16,510 nt of DNA, from assembly GCA_900769095.1 (NCBI GenBank), contig CAAGFH010000107.1:1-16510 (forward strand). Reading direction: 5' to 3'. The position numbers and the translations under genes are program-made. Numbering within the stretch: position 1 is the stretch's first letter; the number at the start of each line of letters is the position of its first letter. A model generated the notes under the pieces. The model made no database searches. It was not told the origin of the DNA and worked only from the letters and a program-made list of their open reading frames with translations. The stretch is from Methanobacteriaceae archaeon (GTDB lineage: Archaea; Methanobacteriota; Methanobacteria; Methanobacteriales; Methanobacteriaceae). Below are positions 6,778 through 13,057 of this stretch, one piece after another.

Positions 6778-7578
6778 CTAATTATTATCTAACTCTCTTA
6801 GGAAAGAACCGTTACCTTCAGATTCTTCAACAACTGCAATACATCTATCAGCTGCAGCCTTAAGAGCTTTTTCAGCTAAGATATAATCAGTAGATTTAAC
6901 AGTAATCCTGTATCTAGGTGCACCAACACATTGGACTTTGATTTCTTCTTCATCATCGCCATTGTCTTCAGCAGCTTTAAGAGCTTCAATAATAACGTCA
7001 ACACCATTTGGTACGAAAGTTTCAATATCAACATAACCGCTAATATGAACTTCAGGTGGAGTAATGTTCTTTTTAGCTACATCTGTAATAGCATCTGCCC
7101 AATCCTGAGGAATTCCTTCTTCAGTAAGGGATTTAGCACCTTCTTCAGAAGCGGTTTCAAATGCACCATAAACATCACCGAAGATGTCCATAAGGTCATA
7201 ACCTACTTCATCATAAGCGTCATTTAAACTTTTATCTAATGATTTTGCAGATAATTCTAAGAATTTTTCAGCTTTTTGCTCTATTTTCCAATGTTGGATT
7301 TTTTTAGTTCTTTGATCTTCACGGATTCTTTTTAAAGAAGCATCAACATGCCCCTTTTTAGGATTAACTCTGAGAACACGACAAACAATTTTTTGATTTT
7401 CTCTAACATGATCTCTGATATTTTTAACCCAACCAGAAGACACTTCAGAAATATGAATAAAAGCTTCTTTGCCCTGATATTCTTCTAATTTAGCAAAAGC
7501 CCCGTAATTAAGAACTTTATAAACAGTACCAACAATAAGTTCTCCTTCATCAGGCCATTCTTGACTTTTTCTTACCAT
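6778..7578 (-). CDS. eif2a: Translation initiation factor aIF2 subunit alpha
   Basis: This is the alpha subunit of heterotrimeric aIF2, which delivers initiator Met-tRNA to the ribosome. The 266-residue protein has an N-terminal S1 RNA-binding domain (about residues 12-84: [51 protein letters not shown]). A helical middle domain follows (about 90-175). A C-terminal alpha-beta domain (about 178-266) binds the gamma subunit. Ser44 in HISEVS appears to align with the regulated Ser51 of eukaryotic eIF2-alpha, but the surrounding residues differ. GGTGAGA precedes the ATG at 7578. It is the first gene of the aIF2-alpha-Nop10-PAC2 unit and is separated from S27e by a terminator-like hairpin, so it probably has its own promoter near 7595-7610. 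Confidence 0.95.
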   Translation of the reverse strand: MVRKSQEWPDEGELIVGTVYKVLNYGAFAKLEEYQGKEAFIHISEVSSGWVKNIRDHVRENQKIVCRVLRVNPKKGHVDASLKRIREDQRTKKIQHWKIEQKAEKFLELSAKSLDKSLNDAYDEVGYDLMDIFGDVYGAFETASEEGAKSLTEEGIPQDWADAITDVAKKNITPPEVHISGYVDIETFVPNGVDVIIEALKAAEDNGDDEEEIKVQCVGAPRYRITVKSTDYILAEKALKAAADRCIAVVEESEGNGSFLRELDNN

Positions 7579-7624
7579 ATTCTCACCAACATTAACAAAA
7601 TTATAAAAAATAGTAAAAAATAAG

Positions 7625-7649
7625 TTTAAACTAGGAAATCTAGTTTAAA
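7625..7649 (-). terminator. Hairpin terminator of the L44e-S27e pair
   Basis: Perfect 10-base arms (TTTAAACTAG at 7625-7634, CTAGTTTAAA at 7640-7649) enclose the loop GAAAT. The S27e stop codon TAG lies inside the stem. On the minus strand TTATTTTTTACTATTTTTTA follows. This is the strongest intrinsic-terminator shape in the window together with 13031-13056. Confidence 0.7.
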
Positions 7650-7819
7650 ACTTTTTCAATGTGTGCAGTGATTTTAGCTTTAGCACCGCGAGATTTGACA
7701 AGGGTTTTACCACAAATAATACATTTTACGTCAGATGATGCACGATCAAAGATTACTTGTTCATTGTCACAATCTAAACATTTAACTTTTAAAAAGTTTC
7801 CTCTACCTTTACTAACCAT
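7640..7819 (-). CDS. rps27e: 30S ribosomal protein S27e
   Basis: S27e is a small-subunit zinc-ribbon protein of archaeal and eukaryotic ribosomes. The 59-residue product has C14xxC17 and C33xxC36, the [11 protein letters not shown] opening typical of the family, and a basic tail ([18 protein letters not shown]). A longer frame starts at a GTG at 7828. That GTG is part of AGGTGAT (7830-7824), a strong Shine-Dalgarno for the ATG at 7819, so I use 7819 (MVSKGRG). The L44e stop TAG also overlaps this Shine-Dalgarno, tying the two genes together. Confidence 0.95.
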   Translation of the reverse strand: MVSKGRGNFLKVKCLDCDNEQVIFDRASSDVKCIICGKTLVKSRGAKAKITAHIEKVLN

Positions 7820-7828
7820 GTTAATCAC

Positions 7829-8107
7829 CTATTTAGCTACGAATTCAGGTTTTCCTGTTCTGAAAGATTGTTTGATGTGAGATTTACCACATTCTTTACA
7901 TTTAAGTCTTAAATCTAATTTTTTAACAGGTTTGTTTCCAGCAGGTAAAGGTCTTGGGTAACCTCTATATCCAGCAGTTACACGTCTGAATTGTCTTTGT
8001 CCCCAGGTTAATTCACTAGCTTTTCTTTTTTTAGCAGTGTGAACTTCATGTACTGTGTGTTTTTTACAGTGAGGACAGTATGTTCTTTTTTCTTTTGGTA
8101 TTTTCAT
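7829..8107 (-). CDS. rpl44e: 50S ribosomal protein L44e
   Basis: L44e is a large-subunit zinc-binding protein (L36A/L42 in eukaryotes) located near the E site. The 92-residue product is full length. It has C11xxC14 near the start ([13 protein letters not shown]), a basic centre ([20 protein letters not shown]) and C70xxC73 ([12 protein letters not shown]). GGTGA precedes the ATG at 8107. It heads a two-gene unit with S27e. About 100 bases of likely leader, with a stem-loop at the far end, separate the start codon from the TATA region near 8240. Confidence 0.96.
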   Translation of the reverse strand: MKIPKEKRTYCPHCKKHTVHEVHTAKKRKASELTWGQRQFRRVTAGYRGYPRPLPAGNKPVKKLDLRLKCKECGKSHIKQSFRTGKPEFVAK

Positions 8108-8181
8108 AATTTCACCGAATTAATAAGTCATTGTAAATCTATCTATGAATTTATCTAACTATCAGTAATTGTTTAAAAAAC

Positions 8182-8218
8182 GTAGAGATTAGACTGCATT
8201 GTAACGCATCAAGTCTAC
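8182..8218 (-). promoter_or_regulatory. Stem-loop at the predicted 5' end of the L44e leader
   Basis: TAGACT (8190-8195) pairs with AGTCTA (8212-8217). An inner GC/GC extends the stem after a 4-base bulge, and the loop is 8 bases. An alternative outer pairing joins GTAGA (8182) with TCTAC (8218). The minus-strand TATA region (8234-8246) puts the transcript start near 8210-8220, so the element would be the first structure of the mRNA. Its role is unknown. A leader that senses a ribosomal protein is one possibility. Confidence 0.4.
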
Positions 8219-8233
8219 ATACAGCAAAAATCC

Positions 8234-8246
8234 AAATTATATATAA
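8234..8246 (-). promoter_or_regulatory. Probable TATA box of the L44e-S27e pair
   Basis: The minus strand reads TTTATATATAATT. It lies about 130 bases before the L44e start codon. No other open frame or RNA gene is supported in 8108-8323. Confidence 0.5.
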
Positions 8247-8323
8247 AATATAATTTTTTATTATCACAAATAGATACATTGAATATATCTATTTATTAAG
8301 TTATTTAAATGTAATGGAAAAAT

Positions 8324-8338
8324 AGTTAAATTTTAACT
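8324..8338 (-). terminator. Palindrome across the GINS stop codon
   Basis: AGTTAAA (8324-8330) and TTTAACT (8332-8338) form an inverted repeat that includes the stop codon TAA. On the minus strand TATTTTT follows directly. The stem would be weak, so termination here is a moderate guess. Confidence 0.4.
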
Positions 8339-9171
8339 TGTCTACCTTTTCTATTTTTGAAAAATACTTTTGCATTGATTAAAGGTAGTGTTACCAAGTC
8401 CTGAGGTCTAAACGGACCGTAAATCTTTTCATCAACCCCAACAATAGGACCAATTTCATCAAAAACTAGCATGGTAACTAATTCTGTGTCTCTTGCTAAT
8501 TTTTTGGATTCCAAATCATAAAATTCATCCTGCTCATCAAAAGCATTAGGGTTTTCCTCTAAATTTTGAGAAACATTCTTTTTTGGTTCTGCTTTAGGTT
8601 TTGAATCGAGTGGATTAATTATTTTTGCTTTGTTAATTTCTTCAAGACGGTTTAATACTTCATCTTCAGGCTCATCAACAACAGGTTTACTTACCTTAGG
8701 TTTTGAGATTAAAGTATTGGTTTGAGTTTGTTTAGGTACAACAACAGTCTCTTCAGCATCTTCATCGTCACTATCGGATAATTTTTCTAAAGAGATATTG
8801 CTCCTATGGTTTTTTAATGTGTCAAGTAGAGAAAAATAGAATTTTTCTTCTTCAGGAGTTAAATTAAGAGGGGTTGTATCAACCAAATCAAACTTAGGTT
8901 TTCCTGTAAAAACATGATAAGACCTGTGAATATTTAAAACAGCAGCATTGGTAATTTTATGCTCTCTTCTCTCACAAATCTCTGTTGCAATAATCTGGGC
9001 TTCTTTAAGCATCCCATGAACATTTGAAAATGGATCACTCATTGCTTCTTTTCTTAGCTCATCTAAATACTCATGAATACTAGCATAAAAGTCTTCTTCT
9101 ACACGAGCTAAAGTACCGTTATTACGTTCTTTTTTTTGAATTTTACGCAATTCTTGATAAAACTGATCCAC
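8326..9171 (-). CDS. GINS complex subunit (Gins51 type)
   Basis: GINS is the bridge between the MCM helicase and GAN/RecJ (Cdc45) in the archaeal replisome. The 281-residue protein begins with a helical A domain (about 1-130) including FYQELRKIQKKE and the NVHGMLKEAQIIATEI region. A long acidic, low-complexity linker follows (about 131-225, e.g. SDSDDEDAEE). The small beta-rich B domain sits at the C-terminus (about 228-281: LVTMLVFDEIGPIVG, YGPFRPQDLVTLPLINAKVFF). An A-then-B order is the mark of the Sld5/Psf1-like Gins51 group. The start is a GTG at 9171 with only a weak upstream GAGATGG. It lies 59 bases downstream of PCNA, a known archaeal pairing. The linker is long and its role is unknown. 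Confidence 0.87.
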   Translation of the reverse strand: MDQFYQELRKIQKKERNNGTLARVEEDFYASIHEYLDELRKEAMSDPFSNVHGMLKEAQIIATEICERREHKITNAAVLNIHRSYHVFTGKPKFDLVDTTPLNLTPEEEKFYFSLLDTLKNHRSNISLEKLSDSDDEDAEETVVVPKQTQTNTLISKPKVSKPVVDEPEDEVLNRLEEINKAKIINPLDSKPKAEPKKNVSQNLEENPNAFDEQDEFYDLESKKLARDTELVTMLVFDEIGPIVGVDEKIYGPFRPQDLVTLPLINAKVFFKNRKGRQVKI

Positions 9172-9222
9172 TTAATACCATCTCTAAAGTTGTCTTTTGA
9201 AAAATAAAAAAAGGATAAACAA

Positions 9223-9238
9223 ATGAAAAATTATTCAT
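9223..9238 (-). terminator. Small hairpin and T-run after PCNA
   Basis: ATGAA (9223-9227) and TTCAT (9234-9238) flank a loop that contains the PCNA stop codon. About 15 bases on, the minus strand has TTTTTTTATTTTT (near 9202-9214). The stem is short. Partial termination before the GINS gene is possible. Confidence 0.35.
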
Positions 9239-9965
9239 CTGTTTCTAATCTAGGAGCAAGCAAGAAACTAAGTTTACCATCACCAGTAACCATATTAAGG
9301 GTTAAACTTAATGGCATGTCAGTACCTAAACTAATTTCAGCTTCCTCTGAAAATTTATCTGCTTTAAGCATTTCTCTAATCTTGTCTAATGAGAATAAAG
9401 ATTTTGCATGTTCTTGAATATTTTCTCCGTGAAGATACTTGATACTTGCATCTCCAAATTCACCGTCAGCAGATGCCATAAAGTAATCCTCATCAACTTG
9501 TAAAGCGATCTTATCTGAGAAAATATCAATATCGTTAATTGAATCTTTTAAGATTGAGAAACGTACTTTGAATGTTGTTGGGTGATTAATTTGTGGTGGA
9601 ACAGGATTATCATATTCCATATCAATTAATCTAATTTTGAAGGTTCTTGTAGCGTCACCTTCAAAAGTAATAATAAAGTTACCTTCATCCACAGACATTA
9701 AGACTCTATCTTGTGATTTAGCCCTTTTAAGAACTCTCATAAATTCATCAGTATCAATATTGATTTTTTCAGGAACATCACAAATGTATTCATCAAATAA
9801 ACTAGATTTAAGTTCTAAATGTACGAAAGTTATGTGACTACGATCTAGAGCATCTAATCTCATGCCCTCACTGTCAGTTTGAATTTGAACTTCATCAACA
9901 ATGGATGAAATAGCATCAAAACTGGTTTTTAATATACTAGAATCACTTAATTCTGCTTTAAACAT
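9231..9965 (-). CDS. pcn: DNA polymerase sliding clamp (PCNA)
   Basis: PCNA is the homotrimeric ring that tethers DNA polymerase, FEN1, ligase and repair enzymes to DNA. The 244-residue protein has the normal archaeal length. Family segments include [18 protein letters not shown] in the first domain, the interdomain region with [17 protein letters not shown], and the C-terminal [14 protein letters not shown] followed by [13 protein letters not shown]. The tail after LAPRL lies where PIP-box partners dock. GAGGATT precedes the ATG at 9965. A TATA-like TATTATATATTA is present at about 10007-10019 on the minus strand. Upstream and co-oriented with the GINS subunit gene. Confidence 0.97.
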   Translation of the reverse strand: MFKAELSDSSILKTSFDAISSIVDEVQIQTDSEGMRLDALDRSHITFVHLELKSSLFDEYICDVPEKINIDTDEFMRVLKRAKSQDRVLMSVDEGNFIITFEGDATRTFKIRLIDMEYDNPVPPQINHPTTFKVRFSILKDSINDIDIFSDKIALQVDEDYFMASADGEFGDASIKYLHGENIQEHAKSLFSLDKIREMLKADKFSEEAEISLGTDMPLSLTLNMVTGDGKLSFLLAPRLETDE

Positions 9966-10006
9966 AAATAATCCTCTTGTAAATAATATGATTAATATTT
10001 GTATTT

Positions 10007-10019
10007 AATATATAATAAG
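10007..10019 (-). promoter_or_regulatory. pcn: Probable TATA box of PCNA
   Basis: The minus strand has TTATTATATATTAAAT. A start about 25 bases downstream (near 9985) leaves a leader of roughly 20 bases containing the GAGGATT Shine-Dalgarno of PCNA. Confidence 0.5.
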
Positions 10020-10032
10020 TTTATCTTTTTAA

Positions 10033-10449
10033 TTATTCTTTGAGAGAATCTTGAAGCATTTTGTCTTGTTCTTTACTAAATTGAATTACAATCTTTTTAA
10101 CTTCACGACTTTCCAAATAAGGAACTTTTTCACTTAATTCTTTTTCCAAGTCACGATTCAACTGCAATCTTTTTTGGACATATTCATCGCCTTCAAAATC
10201 CCTGCAATATTGTCTGTTTAAGTTTGAATATTTAGTGATTAAAGGCTGAATAATAGATCCAACATCTTTTTCCAATTTGTCATTAATGATTTTTTGTTTT
10301 CTAATATCAGTAACATATCCAAAAACAGTAATGAAAAATCCTAATACAGTTACTGTTAGTGCTGTAACAAAAAATTTACTGTCAAGGAATAGGATAGTTA
10401 GAAAAATTCCAACAAAAATCAAAAGAATACCTATTTTTTTCAAATCCAT
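10033..10449 (-). CDS. Two-helix membrane protein with charged coiled-coil-like tail, unknown function
   Basis: I do not recognise this 138-residue protein. It has two closely spaced hydrophobic helices (about 6-22, IGILLIFVGIFLTILFL, and 27-46, VTALTVTVLGFFITVFGY). A highly charged, Lys/Glu/Gln-rich C-terminal region (about 50-138) looks helical and probably lies in the cytoplasm. AAGGAG is spaced seven bases before the ATG at 10449. It begins 21 bases after the CPBP protein gene ends, so the two are likely co-transcribed. PCNA lies 67 bases downstream with its own TATA region. No catalytic motif is visible. Confidence 0.75.
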   Translation of the reverse strand: MDLKKIGILLIFVGIFLTILFLDSKFFVTALTVTVLGFFITVFGYVTDIRKQKIINDKLEKDVGSIIQPLITKYSNLNRQYCRDFEGDEYVQKRLQLNRDLEKELSEKVPYLESREVKKIVIQFSKEQDKMLQDSLKE

Positions 10450-10470
10450 ATTAAAACTCCTTAAAAATAT

Positions 10471-11247
10471 TTATAAGTTATTAATATTTAAGTTATCCCA
10501 TTGATTTTTAATAAATATGAAAATTAAAATTCCACAAACAATAGCTAAAATAGATATAATCATCATAACACCATCATTTGTAAATAAAACATTTCCCGTA
10601 TCAATTACAACAATCATCTCAGCTATTAGATTATTTAAAAAATGTGCAAAAATTGGAATTAGCACATTATCTGTTTTCAGATATAAAATAGCCATACAAA
10701 CTGCAAAAATAAATGCAGCAGTCATACTTCCAAAGCTATGTAATATACAAAACAGTAAAGATGAAATAACTATTGAAAATGACAATGGAACAATTAATTT
10801 CAGTTTATTTAACAAAACTCCTCTAAAAATTAGCTCTTCACTGATTGGAGAGATAAATACTGTTGCAATAAAACCACTAATAACTAACGCAGAATTATTA
10901 ATATATACAGAAGATGAAATCAATGGTCTAATAAACGGAAAAGCCTTTAAAATAAAGTTAGATAAGTAAAGTAAACCATATGAAACAAATATATTCAAAA
11001 TTACAATTAAAAATACTAATTTTAGCGAATCGAATGTAAATACTTTTAATAAATCCTGTTTAAAACTTGAAAAACATCCTCGAAGTTTAAATGTAAAAAA
11101 TAGAATTATAACAATGTTAATACATACTAAATCAACATCAGACCAGTTTAAAGAAATGCATAATATTTTAACTAAAAAAATGAACAGTACAACAACAAAT
11201 AAGTCTTTTAAATTGAACAATTTAATTTTTTCGTTAAATAAAGACAT
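10471..11247 (-). CDS. CPBP-family intramembrane metalloprotease-like protein
   Basis: The 258-residue polytopic membrane protein has about seven or eight hydrophobic segments. It carries the CPBP (CAAX protease / bacteriocin-processing, Abi) signatures. These are EExxxR in SEELIFRGVLLNKL (E137, E138, R142), a histidine in LLFCILHSFG (H170) and HxxxN in AHFLNNLIAE (H202, N206). These are the expected glutamate zinc protease residues and all are present, so it may be active. The substrate is unknown. Relatives include CAAX prenyl proteases and bacteriocin self-immunity proteins. A TTG at 11256 is in frame, but I prefer the ATG at 11247. Neither has a Shine-Dalgarno. A TATA-like TTTATTTTAT at about 11274-11284 would make the transcript nearly leaderless. 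Flanked by an XRE regulator upstream and the unknown membrane protein downstream. Confidence 0.87.
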   Translation of the reverse strand: MSLFNEKIKLFNLKDLFVVVLFIFLVKILCISLNWSDVDLVCINIVIILFFTFKLRGCFSSFKQDLLKVFTFDSLKLVFLIVILNIFVSYGLLYLSNFILKAFPFIRPLISSSVYINNSALVISGFIATVFISPISEELIFRGVLLNKLKLIVPLSFSIVISSLLFCILHSFGSMTAAFIFAVCMAILYLKTDNVLIPIFAHFLNNLIAEMIVVIDTGNVLFTNDGVMMIISILAIVCGILIFIFIKNQWDNLNINNL

Positions 11248-11298
11248 AATTATCAAAAGTCAAAAATTTTACATAAAATAAACTAACACGTTAAAAAC

Positions 11299-11317
11299 AT
11301 TAAGTTCAAAACTTAAT
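11299..11317 (-). terminator. Hairpin terminator after the XRE regulator
   Basis: Perfect 8-base arms (ATTAAGTT at 11299-11306, AACTTAAT at 11310-11317) enclose loop CAA and touch the regulator's stop codon. On the minus strand TGTTTTTAA follows. This separates the regulator from the CPBP gene, which has a TATA-like sequence of its own. Confidence 0.55.
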
Positions 11318-11520
11318 TAATCGTCTTCTTCGAAGATAAAAACATCTTCAATGGCACTTTTACCCAAAATATTAGTAATATGATAGGCTAATAATAAGGA
11401 AGGATTGTAGCGAGCATTTTCTAAAGCGTTGATTGTCTGACGAGTCACACCTGCCAATTCGGCGAGACGTTCTTGAGTCATGCCTTTTTCCTGGCGCAAC
11501 TGTCGTATTTTTGTTTCCAA
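11317..11520 (-). CDS. Small XRE/Cro-type HTH transcriptional regulator
   Basis: The 67-residue protein is a compact DNA-binding domain: [34 protein letters not shown], with the recognition helix in [18 protein letters not shown]. It is followed by a short helix ([17 protein letters not shown]) and an acidic end. It resembles the YozG-like group of tiny repressors that often accompany membrane-protein genes. The open frame reaches a GTG at 11529, but that GTG is within AGGTGG (11531-11526). The TTG at 11520, five bases later, gives METKIRQ and fits better. An inverted repeat surrounding its TATA region suggests autoregulation. It is divergent from purB and sits upstream of the CPBP gene. Its target is inferred. 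Confidence 0.88.
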   Translation of the reverse strand: METKIRQLRQEKGMTQERLAELAGVTRQTINALENARYNPSLLLAYHITNILGKSAIEDVFIFEEDD

Positions 11521-11561
11521 ATATACCACCTATTAAATACTTAATAGCAATTGGTATTTCT

Positions 11562-11597
11562 TTAAACAAACAATATATAAATGTTTGGTTAAACAAA
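11562..11597. promoter_or_regulatory. Operator-like array around the XRE promoter
   Basis: CAAACA (11567-11572) and TGTTTG (11582-11587) form an inverted repeat with a 9-base spacer holding ATATATAA, the likely TATA box of the regulator on the minus strand. TTAAACAAA also occurs twice as a direct repeat (11562-11570 and 11589-11597), flanking it. A protein bound here would cover the TATA box. The XRE protein is the obvious candidate, and purB transcription might also be affected. Confidence 0.5.
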
Positions 11598-11666
11598 TCC
11601 CTAAATTATTATACTATTAAATATAAAATATTAATTGTTATTCATATAATTATGTGAGATGATAAA

Positions 11667-13016
11667 ATGGCTATACATCCTATTGAATTTAGATACGGAA
11701 CTCCTGAAATGAAAAGAATTTGGGAAGAAGAAAATAAATTACAAAGAATGTTAGATGTTGAATCCGCATTAGCTCAAGCAGAAGGTAGACTTGGAATTAT
11801 ACCTCAGGAAGTAGCTGATGAAATTTCAGCAAAAGCTAACACTGATTTTGTTAAATTAGAAAGAATGAAAGAAATTGAAGCAGCAACAAACCACGATATT
11901 GCAGCTTTATCCAAATCAATTACTGAAGTTTGTGAAAACGGTGCTGGAGAATATGTGCACTTCGGAGCAACTTCAAACGATATTGTAGACAGTTCAAATT
12001 CATTATTAATCAAAGATTCAATCATTATTTTAAAAGAAAAATTAGAAAGATTGACTAAAATAATGTTAGATTTAGCAAGTGAACATAAAATGAAAGTATG
12101 TATTGGACGTACTCACGGACAACACGCACTTCCAACCACCTATGGAATGAAATTTGCTTTATGGGCAGATGAACTTCACAGACAATACGACAGATTAGAA
12201 CATGCAGAAGCAAATGTTTGTGTTGGAATGATGGATGGAGCAGTTGGAACTACTGCAGCATTAGGTGAACAAGGTTGGGAAATTCACAAAACCGTTGCAG
12301 AAATCTTAGGATTACCAGCAGCAACCATTACAAACCAAGTTGTTCAAAGAGACAACCACGTAGAATTCATTAGCGTATTAGCCAATATTGCAAGTACCTT
12401 AGATAAAATTGGACTTGAAATCAGAAGTTTACAAAGAACTGAGATTATGGAGTTAGGTGAATACTTCGATCCTGAAAAACAGGTTGGAAGTAGTACTATG
12501 CCTCACAAAATGAACCCAATTACCGCTGAGAGAATTTGTGGTGTTGCAAGAATTGTTAAATCATATGTGAATGCAGCATTAGACAACAACCCACTCTGGC
12601 ACGAAAGAGATTTAACCAACTCTTCTTGTGAAAGAATCATGTTCCCAGAAAGCTGTATTTTAACTGATTACATCTTAAACTTAACAATTAAATTAATGAG
12701 CAATCTTATTTTCTACGATGAAAATATTGAAAGAAACTTAAACTTCACCAACGGTTTAATTATGGCTGAAAGATTAATGGCAGAACTTACCCGTGCTGGA
12801 ATGGGAAAACAAACCGCATACGGAATTGTAAGGAAAAATGCTATTAAAGCTAACAAAGAAAAATTATTACTTGGTGAATTAATTTTAGAAGACGAAGAAG
12901 TTAAAAAATTCTTAACTCAAGAAGACGTCGACAAAATTATGGATCCACACACTTACACCGGATCTATACCAACCATTATTGATGAATTGATTGAACAATC
13001 CAAAGAATGGTTTTAA
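11667..13016 (+). CDS. purB: Adenylosuccinate lyase
   Basis: PurB catalyses two steps of purine synthesis: release of fumarate from SAICAR to give AICAR, and from adenylosuccinate to give AMP (EC 4.3.2.2). The 449-residue length is usual. Visible active-site regions are ATSNDIVDS (about 101-109), GRTHGQHALPTTYG (about 147-160, with catalytic-type His150) and the fumarase/aspartase superfamily signature GSSTMPHKMNP (274-284). GTGAGATGAT at 11654-11663 acts as a Shine-Dalgarno for the ATG at 11667. A TATA-like TTAAATATAA lies near 11616-11626. It is transcribed divergently from the XRE regulator and alone, ending at the bidirectional terminator at 13031-13056. Confidence 0.97.
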   Translation: MAIHPIEFRYGTPEMKRIWEEENKLQRMLDVESALAQAEGRLGIIPQEVADEISAKANTDFVKLERMKEIEAATNHDIAALSKSITEVCENGAGEYVHFGATSNDIVDSSNSLLIKDSIIILKEKLERLTKIMLDLASEHKMKVCIGRTHGQHALPTTYGMKFALWADELHRQYDRLEHAEANVCVGMMDGAVGTTAALGEQGWEIHKTVAEILGLPAATITNQVVQRDNHVEFISVLANIASTLDKIGLEIRSLQRTEIMELGEYFDPEKQVGSSTMPHKMNPITAERICGVARIVKSYVNAALDNNPLWHERDLTNSSCERIMFPESCILTDYILNLTIKLMSNLIFYDENIERNLNFTNGLIMAERLMAELTRAGMGKQTAYGIVRKNAIKANKEKLLLGELILEDEEVKKFLTQEDVDKIMDPHTYTGSIPTIIDELIEQSKEWF

Positions 13017-13030
13017 AATTAAAAAATAGA

Positions 13031-13056
13031 ATTAATTGATTATAATATCAATTAAT
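13031..13056. terminator. Bidirectional terminator between purB and the copper ATPase
   Basis: Perfect 10-base arms (ATTAATTGAT at 13031-13040, ATCAATTAAT at 13047-13056) enclose loop TATAAT. T-rich sequence follows on the plus strand (TTTTAATTACTTTTTC) and on the minus strand (CTATTTTTTAATTTT). It serves two convergent genes whose stops lie 14 and 1 bases away. Confidence 0.7.
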
Positions 13057-13057
13057 T

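Noticed and set aside
8182..8225. Possible H/ACA guide RNA on the plus strand (stem followed by ATACA)
   Set aside because: The unit is only about 37 bases, has no convincing kink-turn or pseudouridylation pocket, and the ACA spacing is off. A leader stem-loop on the minus strand is simpler.
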